Source: Manduca sexta
Lineage: Eukaryota; Arthropoda; Insecta; Lepidoptera; Sphingidae
DNA: 64,000 bases
Direction of reading: 5' to 3'
Assembly (NCBI RefSeq): GCF_014839805.1
Contig: NC_051117.1
Coordinates: forward strand, 4,774,001 to 4,838,000
Shown here one piece after another: positions 1-10,839 of this stretch. The position numbers and the translations under genes are program-made. Position 1 is the first letter of the stretch, and each line of letters starts with the position of its first letter. The notes under the pieces are model-generated. The model saw only the letters and a list, made by a program, of their open reading frames with translations. It did no database searches and had not been told where the DNA came from.

Positions 1-580
1 AGCCCTTGATGTTTTGTCTCAACATGAAGGTCTTATGAATCAGAGCCCCTTTATTCATGCTCAATCATAAAAACTACCTTATGACTCAGACCATCACAAA
101 TAAAAAAATAAACAAAGGTTTACGCTATTTTATCTCATTTTAACGCACATAAGCGCACTTATAATACGTTTGATGCACTGGCAGGCGGCCAAACATCATG
201 GAATGATACGCACGCAGCCCGTCAAACAAGGAAGTAGGGTGTTACAATACCCAGGCCATATACACTTAACATCACCTTGAAGGGTTCATGACTGACGTAC
301 TAACACCAATACAAAACAGCCCATCACGCATTGTTAATAATCAAAATAATATCGAAATTACAAACCGCTGATAGAAACAAAAAATTAATAACTACACTTC
401 AATCTATTGACGATTCCACTCAAATTTAGAACTTGGCAACCGGCGCAAACTGTATCAAAATATTTGTTAAAAAAAACAACTTGAACGTTGATACTTGGCC
501 ACTAAAATTACACAATGAAAATAAAGTAAAAAAAGAAATCGCAGCAAATGATTGTTCAAATATAGAATCCCTTTACTTAC
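1..580. other. AT-rich non-coding DNA, nothing recognised
   Basis: No open frame of note, no repeat and no RNA gene could be recognised on either strand. If the weak minus-strand exon at 581-612 is real, this stretch would be the start of its first intron. Confidence 0.5.
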
Positions 581-612
581 GATTTGTTATCACCACTATG
601 TTCTTGTGACAT
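581..612 (-). CDS. Possible first coding exon of a divergent minus-strand gene
   Basis: On the minus strand an ATG at 612-610 opens a short frame reading MSQEHSGDNK plus two bases. It runs directly into a perfect splice donor, GTAAGTAAAG, beginning at position 580. The hydrophilic N-terminus and strong donor look like a first coding exon, and the position, about 1.8 kb upstream of the kinase start and pointing away from it, would make a divergent gene pair. The rest of the gene would lie to the left of the window. No protein family can be named from ten residues. In 64 kb of AT-rich DNA a chance ATG followed by GTAAGT is not rare, so this is a candidate only. Confidence 0.2.
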
Positions 613-1053
613 ATATTCGTATTTAACACAGTCAGGTCTATTTACAGAGTTGCTGTTAAAATAAACCACCACAATATTATATTTTAGAATACGATTGTAA
701 TATAAATGACAGAAAACAACGGAATAGAAAAAAGACGTGTAGATGGTTGGATGGACAAACTATTCTTTGACAGATCACGGCAGATGGCGCAACAGTAACA
801 GAACCATAGAGAATGTGGTATGATGAAAGACCTATTTTGTTACTTTTAATATTATGAAAAGCAAAAGAACATGATTCATGCGGTCAGTGAAAATGTTGTC
901 ATTATAAAGTATTGATATGTGACGGCTTCATTGTTGGACATTACCAAAAGTTGCCTCATATTTGAATCAAAAGATTTTAATTATGAGCATTAGATAATAA
1001 TTTGATTACATACATATTAATTTAATAATGAAAATTCCACTAAAATTATTAAC

Positions 1054-1108
1054 GCTGCATCTCCTCCTCCTCCTCCTCCTTTCTTCCTCTCCTGCTGCAT
1101 CTCCTCCT
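1054..1108 (+). repeat. CTC polypyrimidine microsatellite
   Basis: A run of about six CTC triplets is followed by an interrupted pyrimidine tract. The motif GCTGCATCTCCTCCT occurs at both ends of the block, as expected from slippage duplication. Confidence 0.8.
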
Positions 1109-1297
1109 AAAGTACACATAATTTTAATATGCAACCTACACTATTGGTCAGAAAATTTGATAAGGAATGATTTTGTAGTTTAAATTTTCAAAAAGATCTA
1201 TCATTGGTTTTGTACAAAAATTATTTATAATTCCGCATATTCCTGCCTATAATATTTTCTACATATTCTGCCGTCATATTTTAGATGTATTTAAACT

Positions 1298-1430
1298 TGA
1301 TAAATAAGTATCTGGATGTTTAGATACTTAAATAAAGCGTTCTTCGCAAAGTCTAAGTTCTTTTAATATTTGATAAATCGGTATCGGAATGTTTAGATAA
1401 ATAACGCGTTCTTAGCAAAGTCTAAAGTCT
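1298..1430 (+). repeat. Diverged tandem duplication, two units of about 65-70 bp
   Basis: Two neighbouring units each contain TGATAAAT, then GGATGTTTAGATA or GAATGTTTAGATA, then GCGTTCTT and GCAAAGTCTAA in the same order. Unit one starts at about 1298 and unit two at about 1370. The copies differ by substitutions and a small indel, so the duplication is not recent. Confidence 0.75.
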
Positions 1431-1980
1431 TCGGAGATTATTCGGTTGCCTACCAAGCAAAGCCCTACGTGATGTGGGAGTATGACAGTTCTTGAACATT
1501 CAGATCGTTGATGGTTGAGACATCTACGTACTACTTCTGTATACCGAAAGGTAGATTATTATGTAGATAGACCTACTTACAAGTTGCATTTGTATTACCT
1601 CAAATAGTAGGAACTATTTAAAATAACTATAAATAAAAAATTGACTCATGTGCTAAAGTAAATAGTCCATAGTACCAATATTTATGCGATAGCATATTTA
1701 GAATTATTAATTAAAGTAAAATGAAATAACCTCAAATATTATTATCTAAAGTGAGAACCGAAATATTTAATAACTAAGTATTAAATTTGATCATAAATGA
1801 TTAAATTACATATTAATTACTATTACTCAAATGGTAGTTATGTTTTTGTTTTTAATTAATCTATGTTTCAGTTATAATTTTAAAAATAATATTTTATTTT
1901 CATTGTGGAATTCGCAGACATTATTAAGCATTTGGGTCTTTCATAATGATAGTTTGTTAACGTTGGCAATCATTGAGCGA

Positions 1981-2374
1981 CATCTAGCGGAATTATGCGC
2001 TGTGCACGAGACGCGTTCCTTCTCACTCGCACTCGTGAAGTCCGCGCGGTCGAACGGTTCAATGACTCTGGCGACCGTTTCTATTTTCTCTCTGGTCGTG
2101 TCGTCGGTTCGCTCAGCAAGGAAGGGGGTCTTTGTTTGCGTTTCACGTTCGCGTCGCACGGTATCATCTGCGGTCGCATCGCCGAGACGGAATGTGCCCG
2201 CATAAGTGGAAGCGTGGGTCTCGCTCCTCCCGGTCGATGTGAAATGTGGCGTGCCCCAGAGTGGCGCCGTCTTCGAGTGCAAGTGCAGTGAGGTGCAGTG
2301 GTGTGTGCGAAGGAACGTGGGTCGGCTCGGCCACGGCGAGCGAAGTGCGCGGAGGTGGCGGTGGCCGCGCGGCC
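1981..2374 (+). promoter_or_regulatory. Dyrk2: CpG-rich promoter and 5' leader of the Dyrk2-like gene
   Basis: Base composition changes sharply at about 1980, from AT-rich to GC- and CpG-rich, and stays so through the coding exon. This is where the transcription start and 5' untranslated region should lie, but no single start site can be chosen by eye. An in-frame TGA at 2240-2242 closes the kinase frame upstream, so this stretch is leader, not coding. A pyrimidine tract ending in CGCTCAG near 2115-2126 could be a splice acceptor, so a separate upstream leader exon cannot be excluded. Confidence 0.5.
1995..2291 (+). other. Possible 98-codon upstream ORF in the kinase leader
   Basis: A true ATG at 1995 opens a frame of 98 codons that ends at 2291, 84 bases before the kinase start codon and in another frame. 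The product is arginine-rich and resembles no family I know. It would lower kinase translation if transcription starts upstream of 1995. High GC content alone lengthens chance frames, so it may have no meaning. Confidence 0.2.
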
Positions 2375-3157
2375 ATGACCGGCGACATGCCTCTAGGGAG
2401 CGCGCACGCGTTCGGGCGCGCGTTGCTCCGGGACGGGGCGCTGCCGCCGCTGGAGCCCGGCCCGCCAGCGCCGCCCGCGGCCAACGCGCAGCCGCCCGAC
2501 AAGCGCCCGCCGGCCGCCGCCGCCAGCCCCGAGCAGGTCATGAAGCTCTACATGAACAAACTGACGCCGTACGAGCACCGTGAGATATATGACTATCCTC
2601 AAGTGTACTTCATAGGCGCGAACGCGAAGAAGCGACCCGGCCTGGTCGGCTTCCCGAACAATTGCGAGTACGACAACGAGCAGGGCTCCTACATCCACAT
2701 CCCGCACGACCACATCGCGTACCGGTACGAGGTACTCAAGGTGATCGGCAAGGGCAGCTTCGGCCAGGTGGTCAAAGCGTACGACCACAAGAAGCGCGAA
2801 AACGTCGCGCTCAAGATGGTGCGCAACGAGAAGCGCTTCCACCGGCAGGCACAGGAGGAGGTGCGCATCCTGGAGCACTTGCGCGAGCAGGACAAGGACA
2901 ACACAATGAACGTCATACACATGTTTGACTCGTTCACCTTCCGCAACCACACGTGCATCACCTTCGAGTTACTCTCCATAAATCTTTACGAGCTGATCAA
3001 GAAGAACAAGTTCCAGGGCTTTTCTCTGCAGCTGGTGCGCAAGTTCTCTTACAGCCTACTGCAGTGCCTGCACGCGCTCAACAAGAACCGCATCATACAC
3101 TGCGACATGAAGCCAGAGAACGTGTTGCTCAAGCAGCAGGGACGCTCCGGCATCAAG
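2375..3157 (+). CDS. Dyrk2: Class II DYRK (Dyrk2-like) protein kinase, first coding exon, partial
   Basis: This exon encodes residues 1-261 of a dual-specificity tyrosine-regulated kinase. DYRKs autophosphorylate an activation-loop tyrosine and then phosphorylate serine/threonine in substrates. Residues 1-54 are a proline/alanine-rich head. Residues 55-97 (with [11 protein letters not shown]) are the NAPA region typical of class II DYRKs. Residues 98-117 are the DYRK homology box. The kinase domain starts at about 118, with glycine loop GKGSFGQV (125-132), ATP-binding Lys147, helix-C Glu162, gatekeeper Phe197 and catalytic loop HCDMKPEN (242-249; Asp244, Lys246, Asn249). Met245 replaces the usual Leu. 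I chose ATG 2375 because it has a purine at -3. The frame stays open back to 2243, but only a GTG at 2246 could start it earlier, and a TGA lies at 2240. The closest match from memory is vertebrate DYRK2; another insect class II DYRK is possible. The C-lobe is missing because the exon ends at a donor. Confidence 0.93.
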
Positions 3158-3163
3158 GTCGGT
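3158..3163 (+). other. Dyrk2: 5' splice donor ending the kinase exon
   Basis: The exon ends ATCAAG followed by GTCGGT, a donor with G at +5, in phase 0. In DYRKs the next residues are Val-Ile-Asp-Phe-Gly, so the cut falls just before the DFG motif. Reading through instead gives about 30 low-complexity residues and a stop at 3247. Confidence 0.85.
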
Positions 3164-6100
3164 ACCACACTACCAACATCTTCACAATGCTCACTCACAC
3201 ACAAACACAAACAACACGTTGTTATGATGCACTATCGATTATTCTAAACGGCTAGACTCTACTAAATGAAGTCTGAACATGCCATAAAAAAATTTAAGTG
3301 GAAATCTTTTAAACTCGTCGAAACTTGATTAATTGCAACGATAAAGTCGGATCGTTGAACTTGTCAGAAGTTAGAAAACTTATTTGTAGAGATGTTGAAA
3401 AATAATTAGTTGTCCAAGCACCTGTTCAAATAGTGCTTAAGACGGGTAAAATCGATAAGCGAGCGGTTAGTACATTTTTGGTAAACAGTTTCGATGCGTG
3501 CGGGCGATACAGTCCGATTTCGATCAGCTGGCCACACCCGCTCACCCCTCGTCGCCACCCACTTCGTACGCGATACTATTATTATTGTTGCATTTGGATA
3601 GTATTGTTTCCATTCGGAGAATTACAGTCTTGCAAAACAAACTTCAGAATGGTTTAACGAGTTAATTGGCATACTAGGAGGACGCAAATAGGCATTAAAG
3701 TTAATTCTGATTGAAATAAAGGAAAATTTAAAAATCGAATATGTTAATTCTTTTTTAAATAATTACAACTTGTATATTCCAATTTTCATGACGTGAGTTC
3801 ATGGACATAAACAAAAGAGGTTTTGTACAGGATTAAAAATTTTAAATGAATGGAATTTATAATTTTATCATTCAGCCCATGCATTATTTTAAGCAGTTCA
3901 GTTAGAAAAAATTTGCATATAAATTTTCTGATTTTACGTTCAAAGATTGGAATCCAACCCAATTCGAATATTTTTTCCATCAACTATGAAAAATATAATG
4001 GCCATGAAATAAGTATAGGGTTGCCATAATGTATTTATTTTTTTCTAAGAACTTGGAAACAAAAGAACATAATAACGACACAATGAGAATGGAACAGTGG
4101 CTCGCGTCCCCGTCCGAACGTTGTGGTTCTATTTTCAAACTTCCCTATACATTCAGCAACTCTGTCTCCCGCCAATCGTCGATGTTATACGAGTTTATTT
4201 GCGTCATCCACGTATTTGCGTTGCGAATCTCACGGTTAACGCGGTTCTGATATATGAAACAGATTTGTTGCAATATCGAAACTCTACGAGTGACGCGATC
4301 CACTGTCACCTGCTGAGGTCACCTGTTTGAGCTAAAAGCTGTCACAATTATTGACAGTTGGGGTATACTGAACTTGCTTCATGTTGTTTAATTCGAGTTT
4401 AATTGAGGTCATCGATTATAATCGATATACAAATTACATTGGTACCTAATTATTTGATTACAAGGTTACTCTTCATTATGTTTAGACTAATGGAATATGT
4501 AGAGGTACATTTTTAGTAATTTGTTGCAACTGAATTATAAATTATTTATTTCATCCTAGTCGCACAAACATCAATTAAATTACAGTTAATATTAACCTAC
4601 TGAGTACCGTAATAATTCGATTTTGTAGACCATTAAGTTACTAATTCTATAATCGATTATAAAGCATATCGCATAGTAGATCATTAGATTATCAAAACGA
4701 TTCATAATCGCCCACAGCAAGTCCAACCACGCGGGTTTAAGTAGGTCGGTTGATAGATGAGGTTAGATTTGTAGTCAGTCTAGTCCTAGACTTTTTTAAC
4801 GATATATAACTTAAAAGAGGACTGAAGACTTCAGATGACAGTCGTCGAATTGTACCTTTGTGCCATTTTACTGGTCATATTGACTGTTTTCATCTTGTGT
4901 GACGCAAAATCGTGTTTTTTTGGTAACTTTCTTTAATTTGAATGTCGAGTTAAAAGAATTATATTTAAAAATATAAACCTCATAAATGGAACTTTAAAGA
5001 CAAGTGCAGTCACAATCTTGATGACAAAAACATAGTTTTGTTACAATGAATAATGAATTTCAGAATTGAATGGATCAATTCAGTAGGTTTTCTTTAAATA
5101 GTATATTTTTGCATTTTCATCGCAATAATGCGATTTGAATCGAATACTAATTACAAAGTTCGTCTTAAAATTTGTTAACGAAATATGTAGGACCAAGTTA
5201 GTCTTCCTGGAAGTCGTAGTTGCACGTTAAAAATCTTTTGCAACATTGTATCCTATTGCTAACTATTTAAAGTCGAAAGACGATACTCCAGTTCTGATTG
5301 GCATCGAAGTCCCAATGTCCCAGTAATATTGAAACATCACTGCGACGTCGGCAGCTGTCGACCGTTCACTTTTCCCAGCAAAAAGTTTGGCCTACAAGTT
5401 GGAGTGGCCTCGAGTTAATTCGACTCTAACTAAGTATTATTTTAACTGTTCTTTTATGTTTGAGTGTGTTTGAAAATGTTTTGCGGTAAGTAGCAGTACA
5501 GTACTTATTTTTATAAAATAAATACGAAAATGTAATTATGTTTATTTTTTGTATTTTTGTTTATTCATTTGTAATATATTTTTCCTCTGTACATCTGTGT
5601 TATGGTAATATTTTATAATTAAATATTATTAAACAAGCACTCGTAGCTTTGAAAGCCTCTTGAACTATTTTTATAATTATCCAGTCAAGCAAAGCGAGAT
5701 ATAAACATAAACTCTCAATATTTCGTCATCACCACTAGTGGTTTAATTGCTTTAACCAATTTCCTCCAATAATATAATTATAAAACTTGGTAGCTTAATG
5801 GACATCATTTTGGTGCCCGTTATTAAAACCTGCATTAACCGCACACAAATTGATCAACGCGGCTTTGGCTTTAATAAAAAATATATAAAATTTTAACAGT
5901 TGTAAAATTGATAAATCCAATTTTGTTTTATTACACGCGACTATTCTCACACTAGTCAGTATTAAAGCAAAATTAAGATATTAAATCGAAAAAACGTAAC
6001 TAGAGAGCGTAAAGAATCACACTTACAATAAAATACTGATCATAATATTTAGAAGGAAAAATATTTAGTACTTACCTAGCTGTAAATAAGGGTAGTTACA

Positions 6101-6970
6101 TCTTTCACCAATCGACCATATCCTCCCCCCTTCATCTTCTCTTCATATATCACCCTCAATTCTAAGCAAGCTATGGGAATCGGAACATGTGTGTTTGCTC
6201 ATACGATACCTAGTAGAGATAAGATAAACGCTCCAATGGATAAGTATTATTGAGGTGCACCGGCTCACAGTGCCGTATTGTTATTTAATTAGGCAGATCC
6301 GTTGCTTTATAATTTCATGTTTAATTATAATGTCTGAAATTATTTTTATATTTTATAAGAACGAAGATTAAGTTTGTAAATTTGATGGCTATAATTTCTG
6401 GCAGTAATGAAGATATGCTGAAAAATCTTTTATTTTTTTATTAAATATAAATCGACACTGTTCGTGAATAATGTAGGCAAAAAAATATTTTGTTGGTGTT
6501 TCGTTTAGTACAGGAAAAGACCACACGGACGAATCACAAAGAAAAGCTTGTCGCCAGGAGTCTTGGTCAAATAGATAGTGTAAGGCTTGTTTTCTAATGT
6601 AGGATTGCACTACGACATGTCAAAATATATTTTTATAAATAATTTTCATTTATAAGCTGCTCAAGATCCAGGAACTGACAAAATTCAAATCTAATTTTTT
6701 ACTTACTAAATCAACCTATAAGTGACTATAAACGTTTTATAGGTATAATAAAATAGTTTTACCACAAACCTACGTTTTTATAACCTTGCTGGTGCCCTTT
6801 ATACGGAATTAGTAAAAACTGTTCAACACGATTTCCAATTTACGTGTTCCGACAATTGTCAAGAATTAATGTTTATCTTTAGTTACGTGAGAACACAAAG
6901 GAATCCGTTAAAGGTTCTCTATGGTGATTAGTGAAGACAAAGAAAATATTAATGAGTTTAAATAATCCGT
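3164..6970. other. Intronic AT-rich DNA
   Basis: No repeat could be recognised. A mildly GC-richer block at 4080-4330 has open frames of about 70 codons with no family resemblance. A promoter-like block at 5300-5485 is listed separately. The remainder shows nothing. Confidence 0.45.
5300..5485 (+). other. Possible first exon of a nested transcript
   Basis: A GC-richer block (5335-5430) is followed by ATG at 5476-5478, two further codons and one base, and then GCG followed by GTAAGTAG, a strong splice donor at 5486. This has the layout of a leader exon with a tiny coding end (Met-Phe-Cys). A short upstream ORF begins at 5457. No matching downstream exon was found, so it may be chance. Confidence 0.15.
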
Positions 6971-6978
6971 CTAGGTAC

Positions 6979-7139
6979 CAGTGGCGAAGGATGAAATTAT
7001 TCGACAGGGAACCCGACACATAGATAAGTACTAATGTGCATGAATGCGGTTTGCGAATTGCTCTCATGATAATTAGATTTTACGTAAATTAAGAAAGGGA
7101 AGCCGGTAGGACTCGGGATATATGGACCCTTCGCCACTG
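6979..7139. mobile_element. hAT-like MITE, 161 bp
   Basis: The ends are 12-bp perfect terminal inverted repeats, CAGTGGCGAAGG on the left and CCTTCGCCACTG on the right. CAGTG fits the YARNG end of hAT transposons. The flanks CTAGGTAC (6971-6978) and GTAGGTAC (7140-7147) form an 8-bp target duplication with one mismatch and fit the hAT preference nTnnnnAn. If the ends are set one base further out, a perfect 6-bp duplication TAGGTA remains. There is no coding capacity, so the element depended on a transposase from elsewhere. Confidence 0.8.
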
Positions 7140-7147
7140 GTAGGTAC

Positions 7148-7475
7148 TACATTGTCTACGAAATCTACGATGTCAAACAAGCAATGTTCTGAGTTGAATC
7201 TAATTGCCGTATTAATAGATGCAACTCAGTTTCGCTCTGAAGGGCGAAATCAGCTGAGACGTTGACAAATTAAAGTCTGCGTTTTAAAAGTCTCGCTATT
7301 TAATAAACTTATATCAGCATCTCAAATGATACCATATTATAAAAACCAATAAATAAATAAATTATTATGTCAAACCATATGAGGAATTTTGACGACAGAT
7401 TTATTTATTGAACGCCGACTCAGTTGAGAACAAGCTCTTAAATGACAACTTAGGTTTATTACTTATTTTATATTA
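7148..7475. other. Intronic AT-rich DNA between MITE and SINE
   Basis: I see nothing recognisable here on either strand. Confidence 0.4.
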
Positions 7476-7570
7476 CGATAGGCTCACCCCCTATCACATC
7501 ATGGGACGGAGAAAAGTAGGTTTCCTAGTTGCATGTTTTGTGGGCGTGAAGGCGTGATGTGTGATGTGTT
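7476..7570 (+). mobile_element. SINE family A, 5'-truncated copy
   Basis: The block starting GATAGGCTCACCCCCTATCA and followed by CATCATGGGACGGA is shared with the copies at 43291-43472 (inverted) and 58726-58943. The tail, with GGCGTGATGTGTGATGTG, is the family 3' end. The tRNA-like head is missing, as usual for a truncated retroposon. Confidence 0.7.
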
Positions 7571-10500
7571 TTAATTATTAATTACTCAGCAATATGATAA
7601 TTTAGTGAAGAGAGTATTGCAGTTTCACGCAATTGTAGCATCGCTTCTGTGTATGTATATGCGTGACGATCAGGCGTGAGACTTTGCAGTTTTATAATTC
7701 TAGGAAAAAAATAGGTGTTCATCTCTTATAGATTATAATGACTCAAAGCAATCTGAAAGTATTTTCTACGAAATTAGAGAAGGACTTAAAACATATGAAT
7801 CACAAATTTTCTAGTACTTTAATGTCACCTTGAAAAAACAATCAACAAAAGTTCGGAATATTGCGCTCTGACACAAAAACATTTCACTCATCAAATGAAT
7901 CCTTAATAACGTTAATTAAAATTTTAACAACTACCATACAAGCACAGAGAGCGGTTTGAAATTAAAAACTACCGCTAGATATGTACCAAATGATATTTTA
8001 GCGTCCATTCGCGTCCATTTTCATTAAACTTGGGTAATATTTTAATATTTTATGAACATACGAATGGATGTCGAAAAAGCTCTTTTAGTAGTAGTAATAA
8101 AAATCCATGATGATTTGTTTTAGTATAATTCCAAGTATAGTTCATAATGTTGCGTTAATGTTTGCCGTCTTTAAAGTAGTGGTACTTTTTCCATGTTATT
8201 AGCAGTACCATAGTTGTGACACACACTAGATAAGCAAATAAAATTTGTGTTAGATTTTCACTTCCAGAATTCGCCAGTTTTCCGAGACTAGAATGTATGC
8301 CCAATAACGATCCATTCACTCATCACATCACAGGATTTTAATAAGTTCAGCGAACTATTCATGTACTAGTTCACCCATGAAATTATTTGTACCAAAAACT
8401 AAGCAACTCAATTTCGTTCGTCTACAGGTTGTTTAATAAATTGAATTTGAAATTCATTGATTATTGAATTAGTTTACATTATGGTTACGATAATAACAAA
8501 ATTTATTGCGGTTATCTTGTCACACCCACTTTATTTTGATTAGAACCTTAAATTATACGTGTAGGAATTATAATATGTATAACTAAATGATATAATAAAC
8601 TAAAAAGTAAATTAACATTGAGTACTCCAGTATTAAGGTTTTGAAGTTTAAGATTGACATCAAAATAATATTCAAATAGAAGAAGTTTTAGTAATACTTT
8701 TGTCTTTCTACAAGAAAACTAAGTGAGGATAATGCATTATAACTTTTTCGCATTACTTATCATCAATCTGTCTTATTCCGAGACTCCCTCAAGATTCTCT
8801 CGCGGCAGTATCGAAGTTTGCATAAGAAATGTTCTTTCTTCGGTATTCTTGTATAATATCAACAAAATTTATGTTAAGTATGACAAATGTGTGTAATTTG
8901 GGAGTTTTTATTTATTGGTTCAGTGCGTAGTCTGGTTGTTAAATTCAGGGGCCTGGGTTTGATTTGATGGAAAAATTTTATAGGAGTTAGTTGATTCTCA
9001 AAAATATAAGAGTTAACCGAAATTGTTACTTGCACATGATACTAGATGTCATTACATGTAATAGATAGGTGGTAAATTTAGTTGGATTAACACCTCCAGA
9101 TATACTAGAATATACTTAACTACATAAATCAGAATCTTTTTATACTTTTACGGATGTTTTAATCGCAGTCATTAATTGTTCCGTTCCATTCATTCATGCG
9201 TTTTATTTCTCATAATAGATTGGTGTATACAAATTATGCGTGATTCGATATCGCATGATATTATAACGATTTCTTCATGTATTCTTGGAACAATCGTGTA
9301 ATACTTTTAAGTTCTCTGCTTATTACACAATTAAAATAGTATTTTATATTTGAGTAAAATAACGTAATATCTGCATGTAATGGTGTGTACAAATATAATA
9401 TCGACCACTGAATGACGTCTCTCGACGATCGTTCAAATTAGGACGGCCTGTATAACTCGATGAACACCGTCCTAAGTGCGATTGGCTGGAATGAGCCATT
9501 GTGGCGGGCTTTTCATCACGTCGGTCGCTTAGTCGAATATTAATATTGGAATTCTAATGCGTGGATGGGTATTCTGAAATTGGAAATAGATAGTAATGAA
9601 CCAAGTTTGAACAGAAATCTTTACTAGTATGCTCAGTTTTATCAGGATGTGTCGAAATTATGGACTAAACGTTGATATATTTATCCTCAAGCGGTAAAAG
9701 AAGTATAAGGAAATCATAGGAGACGAATTTCGAATACGAAATTAGATTACTATTATTTTATTGAAAATTACCTTCTGCTGTCTTTAGTCTTTACTCAAGT
9801 TATGGCAAGTTACAGGTTCTAAATACTAATTATCGGTTTCTCGCAACACAAAAAATGTTCGTAATAGAACGTTCACGTAATTATTTTTGTTTTTAATTTA
9901 CCTTGATGTGCTTCTGTCTTATACGCAAAAAGTCCCGCGTTAATTTACTAGCTGTTGATTAGTTCACTGGAGCGTGAACTAATTATAATAATGTACCTAC
10001 TGTACAAATTATGACTGCTAACACAGTAGTCATTGGGATTTTTTTAAATATTACTCATGTTAAGGCGAATCCGGTTGCAGATCGATGAGCCGTTTGACTT
10101 TCTTGATTTGTTATCCTGATTAATTTTGTTAACATAAAGACTCATCATTTAGATTGGCTCCGTGGAGATGAGAAAGGTATCTCGAAAGCTGTGGACTCGG
10201 TTCTCGTAACGATACTTAAATGTTAGATCTGTATTATTTTTCTCGTGTCTAGGTCATTCAGGTCTAATGTTCCTAATACATAGAACACAAAATCTGAATG
10301 TAGTGTGGGTCCCGACTAATGAGTAACTCGCGAATGTATTTGGATGTGAAAAGCATGATATAAATATGTATGTCGTTTTTTGTACATTGCCAAAAAAGTT
10401 TAATATTGACTCTGAGTCTTTTGTTAAGTATTTATTGAGTTGTGATTCATTAAATATTGACTATACAACCGTGACGTGTAAAAATGCAAGATTATATTCA

Positions 10501-10839
10501 AATATTAAAACGAATGTTTGTATAACTTGTATTTGCCTAGTTTTTTGCGATTATAAGGTTTGTTTTACTTCCCAAGTAATTATGAATGAGTATGCTCTAT
10601 GAATTATGTCCAGAAGTTTTAGGAGGAGACCTATCAAATCCCATTCAAAACTTTTCTTTCATTAAATTTAGCATCACACCCACAGTTCCTCCATTGTATT
10701 ATTGCTGGAAGTGTTGATCACTTTCCATCACATAACTGTATGTTTGCTATAAAATACAAGCGTGTTAGTACACGTAGTCGTATGAAAGTATTTAAACGAT
10801 TAAAAGGTATTGTTATTCCAGTCCATGGCTACCGCAAGC
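7571..10839. other. Intronic AT-rich DNA
   Basis: No gene or repeat was recognised. A GC-richer patch at 9415-9530 contains a short inverted pair (AGGACGG and CCGTCCT). A 78-codon frame at 10366-10602 is AT-rich with no family resemblance and is probably chance. Confidence 0.4.

Larger units (their letters stand above)
613..1980. other. Upstream intergenic DNA
   Basis: This is AT-rich DNA between the possible divergent exon and the CpG-rich kinase promoter. Apart from a CTC microsatellite (1054-1108) and a diverged tandem duplication (1298-1430) I see no gene, RNA or mobile element. Confidence 0.5.

Noticed and set aside
1831..2205. 124-codon plus-strand frame upstream of the kinase
   Set aside because: It crosses from AT-rich intergenic DNA into the CpG-rich leader, has no family features and is most simply a chance frame over the promoter.
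2246..2374. Longer kinase N-terminus starting at 2246
   Set aside because: The codon at 2246 is GTG, not ATG, and a TGA precedes it at 2240. The ATG at 2375 has a good context.
2393..2950. 185-codon minus-strand frame opposite the kinase exon
   Set aside because: It is a GC-driven shadow of the kinase coding strand, with no sensible protein features.
6060..6090. Minus-strand ratchet-like CTAG/GTAAGT
   Set aside because: It is on the strand opposite to the long intron, with a weak pyrimidine tract and no minus-strand gene to serve.
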